Positions 1 to 6,874 of a DNA stretch of 18,666 nt are shown here, in pieces. Position 1 is the first letter of the stretch, and each line of letters begins with the position of its first letter. The position numbers and the translations under genes are program-made. This DNA comes from an uncultured Collinsella sp. Lineage in GTDB: Bacteria > Actinomycetota > Coriobacteriia > Coriobacteriales > Coriobacteriaceae. The notes beneath the pieces are model-generated. The model was not told where the DNA came from. It searched no databases and was given only the letters and a program-made list of their open reading frames with translations. The stretch spans positions 1 to 18,666 of the forward strand of contig CAJLVJ010000040.1 of the NCBI GenBank assembly GCA_905210085.1, given 5' to 3'.

Positions 1-64
1 CGCAGGAAGCTTGGATACGCCTAGGCGCGGTCCAAGAAATCGTCCGCACCCCCTTCATCAGGCA

Positions 65-91
65 AAACAATCCCTATTTCACCGCAACTTA
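65..91. repeat. Half-copy of the TTGCGGTG dispersed repeat
   Basis: Positions 65-89 match 6775-6799 at 23 of 25 bases; the shared core is CTATT(T/C)CACCGCAACT. The same core forms the right arm of the inverted repeat at 8315-8387. At the other two loci it is paired with an opposite-strand copy, but no left arm is visible between 1 and 64, so this copy is single, degenerate or cut by the window edge. It lies just beyond the stop codon of the PHP-domain gene. No gene is supported in positions 1-102. Confidence 0.6.
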
Positions 92-102
92 TGAAGGGAT
101 GG

Positions 103-1014
103 CTAGGCGAGGGGCGTGGACTCCCATTCGCCGGTGAGGTGGGGGATGTCGAAGGTTCGATAACCGCAGTCGTAGGCGTGGGCCTGGGCCTCGCGGATAT
201 TCCAGCAGATATCGCAGGCGCGGTGCGCGTCCGAGCCAAAGGTGATGGGTACCTCGGCGTGGGCGAAGCAACGCAACAGCCCGGTCGCGGGATAGTAGTC
301 GTCGAGTCCCTTACGCGGTGCGGCCGTCGAGACCTCAACGTGGCGGCCCGTATCGTGCGCGCACTCGGCCATCTGCTGCCAAAACGGTGCGGGGTCAAAG
401 TCGGGCGCAAAGCCTTCCTTCGAAAAGCGCATGACCAGGTCGGGGTGAGCCATTACATCATAGTTGAGCGGGCTCTCGCAGGCGCGGCACCAGTCGTCGA
501 CGTAGCGCTCCCACACGCCGCGTACCCCCAGGTTTTCCCAAACGTGCAGGTTGGTGTCGTCGTCGATCCAACCGCAAAGGGAATCGGGTGTATCGGGACG
601 AGCGACGTTTTCCGTTCCCGCCGTACCCGCGGCGCCGGCCATGATATCGCCTGGGTTGCCAATCCAATGCACGCTGCCCAGGCGCACGACGGCGCCCTGG
701 GACCAGCGCTCAACCAAAGGCTCGCAGCCCTCGTACCAATCGCATTCAAAGCCATAGATAAGCTCGAGCTCCGACGCGATCTGCGCGGCAAGCTTGCGGG
801 CATCCTCAAAAGCCAGACGATGTGCCGGCAGGTCGCCCTCGACAACCTGCACCTCGCAGTTGGCATCCATGCTGGCGGGTAAGGTGAGGTGGTCGGTCGA
901 GACCATGATCCGGCAGCCAGCGGCCACGGCAGCGCGGACGTTTTCCTCAAACGAGGCATGTCCGTCCGAAAACGAGGTGTGGGTGTGGCAATCGACCAGC
1001 GGGCAAGCAGACAT
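103..1014 (-). CDS. PHP-domain phosphatase, histidinol-phosphatase (HisK/HisJ) family
   Basis: This 303-residue cytoplasmic protein carries the metal-binding signature of the PHP superfamily. H10 and H12 lie in an HTHTSFSDGH motif with D17 and H19. D41-H42, E90, H116, H190 and the D262/H264 pair (SDAH) then follow in the expected order. The length fits HisK-type histidinol phosphatases, which hydrolyse L-histidinol phosphate to histidinol in histidine synthesis. No other his gene is nearby, so another phosphate-ester substrate is possible. The ATG at 1014 is preceded by AAAGGAG (1019-1025 on the minus strand) at good spacing. The stop lies beside the dispersed repeat at 65-91. The family call is firm; the substrate is inferred. 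Confidence 0.85.
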   Translation of the reverse strand: MSACPLVDCHTHTSFSDGHASFEENVRAAVAAGCRIMVSTDHLTLPASMDANCEVQVVEGDLPAHRLAFEDARKLAAQIASELELIYGFECDWYEGCEPLVERWSQGAVVRLGSVHWIGNPGDIMAGAAGTAGTENVARPDTPDSLCGWIDDDTNLHVWENLGVRGVWERYVDDWCRACESPLNYDVMAHPDLVMRFSKEGFAPDFDPAPFWQQMAECAHDTGRHVEVSTAAPRKGLDDYYPATGLLRCFAHAEVPITFGSDAHRACDICWNIREAQAHAYDCGYRTFDIPHLTGEWESTPLA

Positions 1015-1031
1015 GGCAGCTCCTTTGCGTC

Positions 1032-1052
1032 AAGCGAATCCGCTTCATTGTA
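1032..1052 (-). promoter_or_regulatory. Putative promoter of the PHP gene with an adjacent inverted repeat
   Basis: On the minus strand a TACAAT hexamer (1047-1052) fits a -10 element for the PHP-domain gene. Just downstream of it AAGCG (1032-1036) and CGCTT (1041-1045) form a 5-bp inverted repeat around four bases, close to the expected transcription start. It could be an operator or a 5' UTR hairpin. No good -35 is visible. Confidence 0.35.
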
Positions 1053-1150
1053 ATGGCGTGGCCCTCGATGCGACGAGCGCGCTGGGGGCTGAAATCGACT
1101 GGAAAGGTGGGTTGAATGCGAGGGTCGCCACGCAGCATCGGCCCCGCGTC

Positions 1151-1217
1151 AAAACATGCACATCAGCCTCCAAAAGCTGCAAAAAATGACATGTTTTGAG
1201 GCTGATGTACATGTTTG
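1151..1217. repeat. Long imperfect inverted repeat between divergent genes
   Basis: The left arm at 1152-1170 (AAACATGCACATCAGCCTC) and the right arm at 1198-1216 pair at 18 of 19 positions across a 27-base spacer. The spacer holds a further ACATGTTTT (1189-1197), so an AAACATGT-like word occurs three times. The stem can extend through AAAA/TTTT with a one-base bulge. It sits in the 308-bp gap between the divergent PHP and LarC-domain genes. No gene is supported in that gap. It may be a dispersed palindromic repeat or an operator. Confidence 0.65.
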
Positions 1218-1322
1218 GATAGGAGCGAGGGCGGCGACGGACGAAAGTCACGCCTGTGCCACGTCCGATGTGCTAGCGTTTGGATGAACAAAACGAGCCC
1301 GCGCGGAAAGGATCCGGACCGT

Positions 1323-1808
1323 ATGCAATGCGATAGCACATCCCCGCTGTCCCGCGAGACCGATGCGCCCGAGACCATCGTCAAGCTGGAGTGCGACATC
1401 GACGACGCGTCGCCCGAGGTGCTCGCCTACGCCGCCGACCGCCTGCGCGAGGCCGGTGCGCGCGAGGTGCACTGGCTGCCCCTCTATTGCAAAAAAGGCC
1501 GCCCCAGCTGGCAGCTGCAAGTGATTTGCTCGCATGAGGATATCGAACGCCTGCAGACGATTATCTTTTTGGAAACCACGACCAACGGCATCCGTCGCCA
1601 GGTTATGGAGCGCGTTTGCCTGCCACGCCGCTTTGAGCAGGTGACGACGCCGTGGGGCGAGGTATCCGTTAAAGTGGCAACCCTGCCCGACGGCAGCGAG
1701 CGTGCAGCGCCCGAGTACGAGGACTGCGCCCGTCTCGCCCGCGAGCACAATGTGCCGCTCCAGCGCGTGATGCAGGCGGCACAAGCCGCGGCACTGCGAT
1801 TTGAGTAA
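1323..1808 (+). CDS. LarC C-terminal domain protein (LarC2-like, DUF111)
   Basis: This 161-residue protein matches the C-terminal part of LarC, the CTP-dependent enzyme that inserts nickel into the pincer cofactor of lactate racemase and related enzymes. Visible family features are the ECDIDD segment (23-28), KKGRP (57-61), FLETTTNGIR (82-91) and PEYEDCARLA (130-139). Full-length LarC is roughly 400 residues, so the N-terminal LarC1 half is absent here. No lar genes (larA, larB, larE) lie in the window. The ATG at 1323 is chosen for the AAGGA about ten bases upstream and because similarity starts soon after. In-frame ATGs at 1284 and 1215 would only add unconserved residues. In some species LarC1 and LarC2 are encoded as separate frames, so it may work with a distant partner. 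Confidence 0.75.
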   Translation: MQCDSTSPLSRETDAPETIVKLECDIDDASPEVLAYAADRLREAGAREVHWLPLYCKKGRPSWQLQVICSHEDIERLQTIIFLETTTNGIRRQVMERVCLPRRFEQVTTPWGEVSVKVATLPDGSERAAPEYEDCARLAREHNVPLQRVMQAAQAAALRFE

Positions 1809-1868
1809 CGCGGCCGGTGGCGACATCCTGCGCCCAGCCATATCAACCCCATTCGAAAGGATCTCCCC

Positions 1869-2417
1869 ATGAAATACCTCATCGCCTCCGACATCCATGG
1901 CTCGGCATATTGGACCGAGCGCCTGGTCGCCGCCATCGAGTCCGAGCAGCCCGACCGCATCGTCCTGCTGGGCGACCTGCTCTACCACGGTCCGCGCAAC
2001 GACCTGCCGCGCGATTACGCCCCCAAGCGCGTAATCCCGCTGCTCAACGCCCTGGCTGACCGCATCATCGCGGTGCGCGGCAACTGCGACGCCGAGGTCG
2101 ACCAGATGGTGCTCGACTTTCCCGTCATGGCCGACTACGCCACGCTGTTCGACGAGACCGGTCGCGAGCTGTTCCTGACGCACGGCCACGTCTTTGGCGC
2201 CGGCATGCACAACAGCATCGACCACGCGCCCGCGCTGCCCGAGGGGTCCGCGCTCGTCTACGGCCACACGCACATCAAGGTTAACGAGGCAAGCGAGGCG
2301 CACCCGGGCCTGTGGCTCTTCAACCCCGGCAGCGTGAGCATTCCCAAGGACGGTACGCACAGCTACGGCATCTACGAGGGCGGCGCGTTCCGTCACGTGA
2401 TCCTGGAGGAGGAATAA
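1869..2417 (+). CDS. YfcE/MJ0936-type metallophosphoesterase
   Basis: This 182-residue cytoplasmic calcineurin-like phosphodiesterase resembles YfcE. Its metal ligands are in family order: D8 and H10 (SDIHG), D36 (LGDLLYHGPRN), N72 (RGNCD), H105/H107 (THGH), then H133/H135 (YGHTH) and an FNPGS segment. The length is typical of the family, whose members hydrolyse model phosphodiesters in a Mn2+-dependent way. The physiological substrate is not known. The start has an AAAGGA ribosome-binding site at normal spacing. It follows the LarC-domain gene by 60 bp, and its stop is two bases before mazG, whose ribosome-binding site lies inside its last codons, so translation of the pair is probably coupled. 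Confidence 0.88.
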   Translation: MKYLIASDIHGSAYWTERLVAAIESEQPDRIVLLGDLLYHGPRNDLPRDYAPKRVIPLLNALADRIIAVRGNCDAEVDQMVLDFPVMADYATLFDETGRELFLTHGHVFGAGMHNSIDHAPALPEGSALVYGHTHIKVNEASEAHPGLWLFNPGSVSIPKDGTHSYGIYEGGAFRHVILEEE

Positions 2418-2419
2418 CC

Positions 2420-3280
2420 ATGGCGCAGCACATGGCTCAGCAAAATGCCGAGGGTTCGCGCGACCTGTCCACGCTGGTCGACGCGTCGGCCGAGCTGCAG
2501 CATCTGGTGCAGACCATCTGGCGTCTGCGTCAGCCCGATGGCTGCCCGTGGGATCGCGAGCAGACGCATCAGAGCATCGGCAAGAACATGATCGAGGAAG
2601 CCTACGAGGCACTCGATTGCATCGAGGCGGACGACGCGGCGCATCTGCGCGAGGAGCTCGGCGACGTGCTCATGCAGGTCGTACTGCATGCGCAGATTGC
2701 GGCGGATGCCGGTGAGTTTACGCTGGCCGATGTGGCACGCGATATCGACGCCAAGCTCATCCGCCGCCACCCGCATGTGTTTGGCGATGCGGATGCCGAT
2801 AACTCCGACGAGGTGCTCAAGATTTGGGACGAGGTCAAGCTTGCCGAGAAGGCCGCCAAGGACAAGGCCGTGGCAGCGGGCGAGGCTGCGCCCGAGGGCC
2901 TGCTCGACGGCGTGCCCACGCACCTGCCGGCGCTGATGCAGGCTCAGAAGGTGTCGCGCAAGGCAGCTGCCGTGGGCTTTGAGTGGGAGACGGTCCAGGA
3001 CGTGTGGGACGAGGTTGCCGAGGAGCGTGCCGAGTTTGAGGCCGAGGCTCCCGGCTCGCCCGAGCGCGAGATGGAGTTTGGCGACCTGCTCTTTGCCCTG
3101 GTCAACGTTGCGCGCAAGGAGGGAATCGACGCCGAGAGCGCTCTGCGCGCGAGCACGGCAAAGTTTCGCCGCCGCTGGGCCGCGATGGAGCAGATGGCGG
3201 CCGACGCCCACGTGGATCTGGCTGAGCTTTCGACCCACGGCCTCAATGACCTCTGGGATGCCGCAAAGGCAGAGGAGTAA
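2420..3280 (+). CDS. mazG: Nucleoside triphosphate pyrophosphohydrolase MazG
   Basis: MazG hydrolyses (d)NTPs to the monophosphate and pyrophosphate, clearing aberrant nucleotides. The 286-residue protein shows two MazG repeats. The first (about 27-120) has the PDGCPWDREQTH segment, the acidic EEAYEA (59-64) and EELGD (78-82) Mg2+-binding motifs, and the RRHPHVFGD signature (115-123). The second (about 180-255) has EVAEERAEFEAE and EFGDLLFALVNVARK. The ATG at 2420 is chosen because GGAGGAGGAA lies just upstream and the first conserved residues follow; upstream in-frame sequence is the phosphodiesterase gene in another frame. A terminator follows its stop. mazG just upstream of eno is common in actinobacteria. 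Confidence 0.95.
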   Translation: MAQHMAQQNAEGSRDLSTLVDASAELQHLVQTIWRLRQPDGCPWDREQTHQSIGKNMIEEAYEALDCIEADDAAHLREELGDVLMQVVLHAQIAADAGEFTLADVARDIDAKLIRRHPHVFGDADADNSDEVLKIWDEVKLAEKAAKDKAVAAGEAAPEGLLDGVPTHLPALMQAQKVSRKAAAVGFEWETVQDVWDEVAEERAEFEAEAPGSPEREMEFGDLLFALVNVARKEGIDAESALRASTAKFRRRWAAMEQMAADAHVDLAELSTHGLNDLWDAAKAEE

Positions 3281-3284
3281 GACT

Positions 3285-3330
3285 GCGGGAACGACGGGCT
3301 GACACGCCTCATCGTTCCCGCTAAATTTTT
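3285..3330 (+). terminator. Intrinsic terminator after mazG
   Basis: A perfect 10-bp stem pairs GCGGGAACGA (3285-3294) with TCGTTCCCGC (3312-3321) across a 17-base loop. It is followed by TAAATTTTT. It starts four bases after the mazG stop and separates the mazG transcript from the eno promoter. Confidence 0.85.
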
Positions 3331-3340
3331 CGAAATACAA

Positions 3341-3370
3341 TTGTATCCCTCGGCTAACTTAGGGCATAAT
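3341..3370 (+). promoter_or_regulatory. Putative eno promoter
   Basis: TTGTAT (3341-3346) and CATAAT (3365-3370) are separated by 18 bp and fit a housekeeping sigma-factor promoter upstream of eno. Two exact copies of GGCTAACTTA (3352-3361 and 3387-3396, 35 bp apart) flank the -10 hexamer and could be regulator sites. A short palindrome, GCACCGACGGTGC (3403-3415), lies in the predicted leader. Confidence 0.5.
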
Positions 3371-3469
3371 GCAAAAAGTGCGACATGGCTAACTTACGGA
3401 GGCGCACCGACGGTGCACGGTCAGCCGGTCGCTTGCAACCACTACGTTTCCAAGTGAGAGGGAGACAAC

Positions 3470-4759
3470 ATGAGCGATATTTTGGACGTCTACGGTCGTG
3501 AAGTGCTCGACAGCCGCGGCAATCCCACCGTCGAGGTCGAGGTCGTGCTCGAGGACGGCAGCTTTGGCCGCGCAATGGTGCCTTCGGGCGCTTCGACCGG
3601 CGCCTTTGAGGCATGCGAGTTGCGCGACGGCGACAAGGGTCGCTACCTGGGCAAGGGCGTCTCGCAGGCCGTCGAGCACGTCAACAACGAGTGCGCCGAT
3701 GCCGTCGTGGGCCTCGATGCCTTCGACCAGCGCGCTGTCGATGCCGCGTTGGTCGCCGCGGACGGTACCCCCAACAAGACCAAGCTCGGTGCCAACGCCA
3801 TCCTGGGCGTGTCACTGGCCGTCGCCCGCGCCGCGGCAGAGTCGGCGGGCCTGTCGCTGTACCAGTACCTGGGCGGCGTCAACGCCCACCTGCTGCCCAC
3901 GCCCATGATGAACATCCTCAACGGCGGCGTGCATGCCGACAATAACGTTGACTTCCAGGAGTTTATGATCATGCCGGTGGGCGCCCCGAGCTTTGCCGAG
4001 GGCCTGCGTTGGTGCGCCGAGGTCTACCACACCCTCAAGGGCGTGCTGCACGAGGCGGGCCTTGGCGGCGGCGTGGGCGACGAGGGCGGCTTCGCGCCCA
4101 ACCTCAAGACCAATGCCGAGCCGTTCGAGTACATTACCAAGGCCGTCGAGAAGGCCGGCTTTAAGCCCGGCGTCGACTTCATGTACGCCATGGATCCGGC
4201 CTCGACCGAGTTCTACAACGCCGAGACCGGTATGTATGAGCTCAAGGGCGAGGGCGTGGAGTACACGAGCGCCCAGATGGTCGATTACTGGGAGAAGCTC
4301 GTCGACACCTACCCCATCATCTCCATCGAGGACGGCATGGCGGAGGAGGACTGGGACGGCTGGGTTGAGCTCACCCAGCGCATTGGCAATAAGGTGCAGC
4401 TGGTGGGCGACGACCTGTTCGTCACCAACACCGAGCGCCTCAAGAAGGGCATCGAGCTGGGCGCCGCCAACGCGATTCTGGTCAAGGTCAACCAGATCGG
4501 CACGCTCACCGAGTCGCTCGAGGCCATCGAGACCGCCAAGGAGGCCGGCTACGCTTGCATCGTGAGCCACCGTTCCGGCGAGACCGAGGACTCTACGATC
4601 GCTGACCTGGTCGTGGGTGTTAACGCCGGTCAGATCAAGTCGGGCGCCCCGTGCCGCAGCGACCGTATTGCCAAGTACAACCAGCTCATCCGCATCGAGG
4701 ACGAGCTCGAGGGCAGCGCGCGCTACGCCGGCAAGTCTGCGTTCTACAACATTCGCTAA
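3470..4759 (+). CDS. eno: Enolase (phosphopyruvate hydratase)
   Basis: Enolase converts 2-phosphoglycerate to phosphoenolpyruvate in glycolysis and gluconeogenesis. The 429-residue length is exactly typical. The catalytic and Mg2+-binding residues are visible: S42 in the SGASTGAFEA loop, the catalytic base pair E205 (VGDEGGFAPN) and K339 (LVKVNQIGT), metal ligands D242, E287 and D314, substrate-binding SHRSGE at 366-371, and K390. The ATG at 3470 has a GGGAG ribosome-binding site. The gene has its own promoter and a strong terminator, so it is probably transcribed alone, between mazG and the FtsB-like gene as in other actinobacteria. Confidence 0.99.
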   Translation: MSDILDVYGREVLDSRGNPTVEVEVVLEDGSFGRAMVPSGASTGAFEACELRDGDKGRYLGKGVSQAVEHVNNECADAVVGLDAFDQRAVDAALVAADGTPNKTKLGANAILGVSLAVARAAAESAGLSLYQYLGGVNAHLLPTPMMNILNGGVHADNNVDFQEFMIMPVGAPSFAEGLRWCAEVYHTLKGVLHEAGLGGGVGDEGGFAPNLKTNAEPFEYITKAVEKAGFKPGVDFMYAMDPASTEFYNAETGMYELKGEGVEYTSAQMVDYWEKLVDTYPIISIEDGMAEEDWDGWVELTQRIGNKVQLVGDDLFVTNTERLKKGIELGAANAILVKVNQIGTLTESLEAIETAKEAGYACIVSHRSGETEDSTIADLVVGVNAGQIKSGAPCRSDRIAKYNQLIRIEDELEGSARYAGKSAFYNIR

Positions 4760-4822
4760 ACAAGTGGTGCTCGCGGGGGCGGGGTTGACTCGGCTCCGCT
4801 CCACTTCTGATGGCCGCCATTG

Positions 4823-4854
4823 GGCGCTGGGCCATATGGCTCAGCGCCTTTTTT
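4823..4854 (+). terminator. Intrinsic terminator after eno
   Basis: GGCGCTG (4823-4829) pairs with CAGCGCC (4842-4848). The inner palindrome GCCATATGGC (4831-4840) extends the stem after one mismatch, and six T residues follow (4849-4854). It ends the eno transcript about 90 bp after the stop. Confidence 0.88.
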
Positions 4855-4893
4855 ATGTCGAGCAAAGGCTGGCGAAGGCGGTGCGGGCGCTCG

Positions 4894-4902
4894 TGCTATA
4901 AC
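4894..4902 (+). promoter_or_regulatory. Putative extended -10 promoter for the FtsB-like gene
   Basis: TGCTATAAC contains a TG dinucleotide one base before a TATAAC hexamer (4897-4902), about 44 bp upstream of the start codon. No convincing -35 is visible, which is usual for extended -10 promoters. It lies after the eno terminator, so it could drive the septum protein and phosphatase pair. Confidence 0.4.
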
Positions 4903-4945
4903 TAAAGGACTTAGCGCAAACAAACCTCAACCGCACAAGGCGCAC

Positions 4946-5707
4946 ATGGATCAGATTTACGACAACAGGTACTATTCCGCCGGTTCGCGTGAGCCGTCGT
5001 CTCGTCGTGCGCGTACCGCGCAGTTTGGCGGGTCTAGTTATGCTGGTGCTGATTGCTCCGGGTATAGCTCGCCGGCGACTTCGCATCCCAATGCTCAGCC
5101 AAATGGTTCCTCGGATAGTCCGGTGCGCCCATCGCGTTCCAAGCATGCGTCGCGCCCTTCGACCCAGGCGTCCGACAAGCCGCGCCGTCCCTCAAGTCGT
5201 CTTTCCGGCTCGGACTTTATGCACTACGCCAATGACAACGCAATGGTCAAGGCGATTTACGACTTTACCCATGGGCCCCAGCGTGGGCTGTTTATCGGTA
5301 TTGTCGTCGCCTTGGTGCTCGTGAGCCTATACTTTCCCGTGCGCGACCTCTACGTTGCCAAACGCTCGAGCGATATCTTGGCCAAGCAGGTCGAGATTCG
5401 CCAGCAGTACAACGACGAGCTGCAAAAAAGCGTCGACAAGCTGCTCTCGGAGGAGGGCATTAAGGATGCGGCGTCCGAGGATCTGGGCCTGGTGATGCCC
5501 GGCGAGAAGAGGATTGAAGTGCGGGGCCTGGACGACGATTCGGATTCGTCTTCGAGCAAGAAGTCGTCGAACGCCAAGAAGGCCAGCGAAGTTGCCAAGG
5601 AAATCGAAGAAGTCGGTAAGGACGCCCCGTGGTACATCCAGGCGCTCGACATGCTGTTTGGGTTTAACGGTGTCGAGGGCCAGACGGTCGTGTCCAACGG
5701 CAAATAG
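4946..5707 (+). CDS. FtsB/DivIC family septum formation initiator
   Basis: This 253-residue bitopic membrane protein resembles the FtsB/DivIC proteins that join FtsL and FtsQ/DivIB in the cell-division complex. It has a Ser/Pro/Arg-rich, probably disordered cytoplasmic N-terminus (1-110), one membrane segment (about 114-131), a coiled-coil-prone stretch (about 137-168) and the family ending ASEDLGLVMPGE (176-187). It then has an acidic, Ser/Lys-rich C-terminal extension. Canonical FtsB is only about 100 residues; long basic N-termini are common in actinobacterial versions. The ATG at 4946 has AAGG six bases upstream; an upstream in-frame start would read through the eno terminator. It is followed after 20 bp by the Ppx/GppA gene. 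Confidence 0.82.
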   Translation: MDQIYDNRYYSAGSREPSSRRARTAQFGGSSYAGADCSGYSSPATSHPNAQPNGSSDSPVRPSRSKHASRPSTQASDKPRRPSSRLSGSDFMHYANDNAMVKAIYDFTHGPQRGLFIGIVVALVLVSLYFPVRDLYVAKRSSDILAKQVEIRQQYNDELQKSVDKLLSEEGIKDAASEDLGLVMPGEKRIEVRGLDDDSDSSSSKKSSNAKKASEVAKEIEEVGKDAPWYIQALDMLFGFNGVEGQTVVSNGK

Positions 5708-5727
5708 CGCCCGGAGGGGAGCCGGCA

Positions 5728-6729
5728 ATGGCAGATTGCAAACGATATAAGGTGGCGGCGATTGATCTGGGAACGGTGTCGTCGCGACTGGTGTTGGCCC
5801 AGGTCGAGGGCGGGGCGATCGTGGAATCGTCCAAGCATACCGAGATTACCGACCTGGGCGAGGGCGTGGACGCGACAGGTCGCTTTTGCGAGGCGGCCGT
5901 TGAGCGTGTGCTCGCTGCGTGCCGGATGTTTGTGGACGAGGCACGTACCTTTGGGGCTGCGTGCGTCTGCACCACGTGCACGAGCGCCGCGCGCGATGCG
6001 TCCAATGCCGCCCTGCTGCTGGACGGCCTGCGCGAGCTGGGGCTCGAACCGCAGGTGATTCCGGGCGAGGTTGAGGCGCGTCTGACGTTTTTTGGCGTGG
6101 CGCACGACTTTGCCGGCGAGCGCATTATTGTCGCGGATTCGGGCGGCGGGTCCACGGAACTCGCGACGGGTGTGTACGCACCGGAGCGTGGGGTCTTTGC
6201 GCTGGAGGGCACGCGTTCGCTGGACATCGGTTGTCGCCGCGTGACGGAGCGGTTCTTCTCGGTGCTGCCGCCTGCGGACGGCGAGCTTGCTGCCGCTGCC
6301 AACTGGGCGGGCGAGCAGTTCACCGCTTATTTTGAGGGCCTGCCGAGCAATTTTGAGCGTGCAGAGCGCCTGGTCGCGGTGGGTGGCACCGTCACCACGC
6401 TCGTGGCGCTGGTTCACGAGCTGGAGCCGTATGATTCGAGCTTCGTGCACCTGCGCGAGCTTTCACTGGAGCAGGTCTCGGCCGCTATCGAGCGCATGTC
6501 CACGCTGGACGTGGAGGGCATCGCCGCGCTGCCGGGCGTGCAGTCCAAGCGCGCGGGCGTTATCTTGGCCGGTGCTGTGGTAATTCGCGAGCTCATGCGC
6601 GCTGGCAACTACGACACGCTCACCGTAAGCGAGAACAGCCTACTCGCCGGCATGGCCGCCACCATCAACGAGACCCTCGACGGCGAGCTACCCACCATTG
6701 GCTGGACCCCCAACCTCAGCGCCCTCTAA
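5728..6729 (+). CDS. Ppx/GppA family phosphatase (exopolyphosphatase-like)
   Basis: Members of this ASKHA-fold family release phosphate from polyphosphate (Ppx) or convert pppGpp to ppGpp (GppA). The 333-residue length matches the short two-domain actinobacterial type. Visible motifs are the phosphate-1 loop AIDLGTVSSRL (11-21), TCTSAARDASN (84-94), the catalytic-glutamate region IPGEVEARLTF (111-121), the DSGGGSTE loop (137-144) and the VAVGGTVTT phosphate-2 region near residue 220. The phosphate-1 loop has Val where many family members have Asn (DIGTNS). An excellent GGAGGGGAG ribosome-binding site precedes the ATG. The FtsB-like - Ppx order is typical of actinobacteria, though a DUF501 gene often between them is missing. 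Which substrate is used cannot be told from sequence. Confidence 0.88.
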   Translation: MADCKRYKVAAIDLGTVSSRLVLAQVEGGAIVESSKHTEITDLGEGVDATGRFCEAAVERVLAACRMFVDEARTFGAACVCTTCTSAARDASNAALLLDGLRELGLEPQVIPGEVEARLTFFGVAHDFAGERIIVADSGGGSTELATGVYAPERGVFALEGTRSLDIGCRRVTERFFSVLPPADGELAAAANWAGEQFTAYFEGLPSNFERAERLVAVGGTVTTLVALVHELEPYDSSFVHLRELSLEQVSAAIERMSTLDVEGIAALPGVQSKRAGVILAGAVVIRELMRAGNYDTLTVSENSLLAGMAATINETLDGELPTIGWTPNLSAL

Positions 6730-6732
6730 ATA

Positions 6733-6799
6733 AGTTGCGGTGAAATACGGACTAAAATCGCCCTTTCGGGCACCAAACAGTCCCTATTCCACCGCAACT
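6733..6799. repeat. Inverted repeat of the TTGCGGTG family
   Basis: The left arm AGTTGCGGTGAAATACGGAC (6733-6752) and the right arm (6780-6799) pair at 18 of 20 positions. A second small hairpin, GCCC-TTTC-GGGC (6760-6771), lies in the spacer. It starts four bases after the Ppx/GppA stop, between convergent genes, so it could act as a bidirectional terminator, although no T-run follows. The family recurs at 8315-8387 and, as a half-copy, at 65-91. Confidence 0.8.
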
Positions 6800-6804
6800 C
6801 AACA

Positions 6805-6854
6805 GCCGGCACCTGGGGACGTTCCTTTTCTGCCGGCACCTGGGGACAGTCCTT
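6805..6854. repeat. 27-bp-period repeat doublet (GCCGGCACCTGGGGAC family)
   Basis: Two 23-bp units at 6805-6827 and 6832-6854 both begin GCCGGCACCTGGGGAC and end in TCCTT, differing only at two bases in between (GT versus AG). Their starts are 27 bp apart. The same unit, in the opposite orientation and with the same spacing, is at 15508-15557. A related doublet is at 17690-17736. The GGGGAC core recalls REP sequences mobilised by RAYT transposases, but no RAYT gene is in this window. Confidence 0.8.
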
Positions 6855-6874
6855 GCGGGGCGTCCCCATGGCGC

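Noticed and set aside
91..882. A 263-codon plus-strand frame across the PHP gene
   Set aside because: Antisense to a gene with the complete PHP metal-ligand set.
1248..2612. A 454-codon open frame on the minus strand across the LarC-domain, phosphodiesterase and mazG genes
   Set aside because: It is antisense to three genes with clear family motifs; its own translation shows no recognisable domain. Long antisense frames are common in GC-rich DNA.
3812..4804. A 330-codon minus-strand frame across enolase
   Set aside because: Antisense shadow of a fully conserved enolase gene; no motif and no ribosome-binding site worth noting.
5350..6450. A 366-codon minus-strand frame across the FtsB-like and Ppx genes
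   Set aside because: Shadow frame; the plus strand carries the conserved domains.
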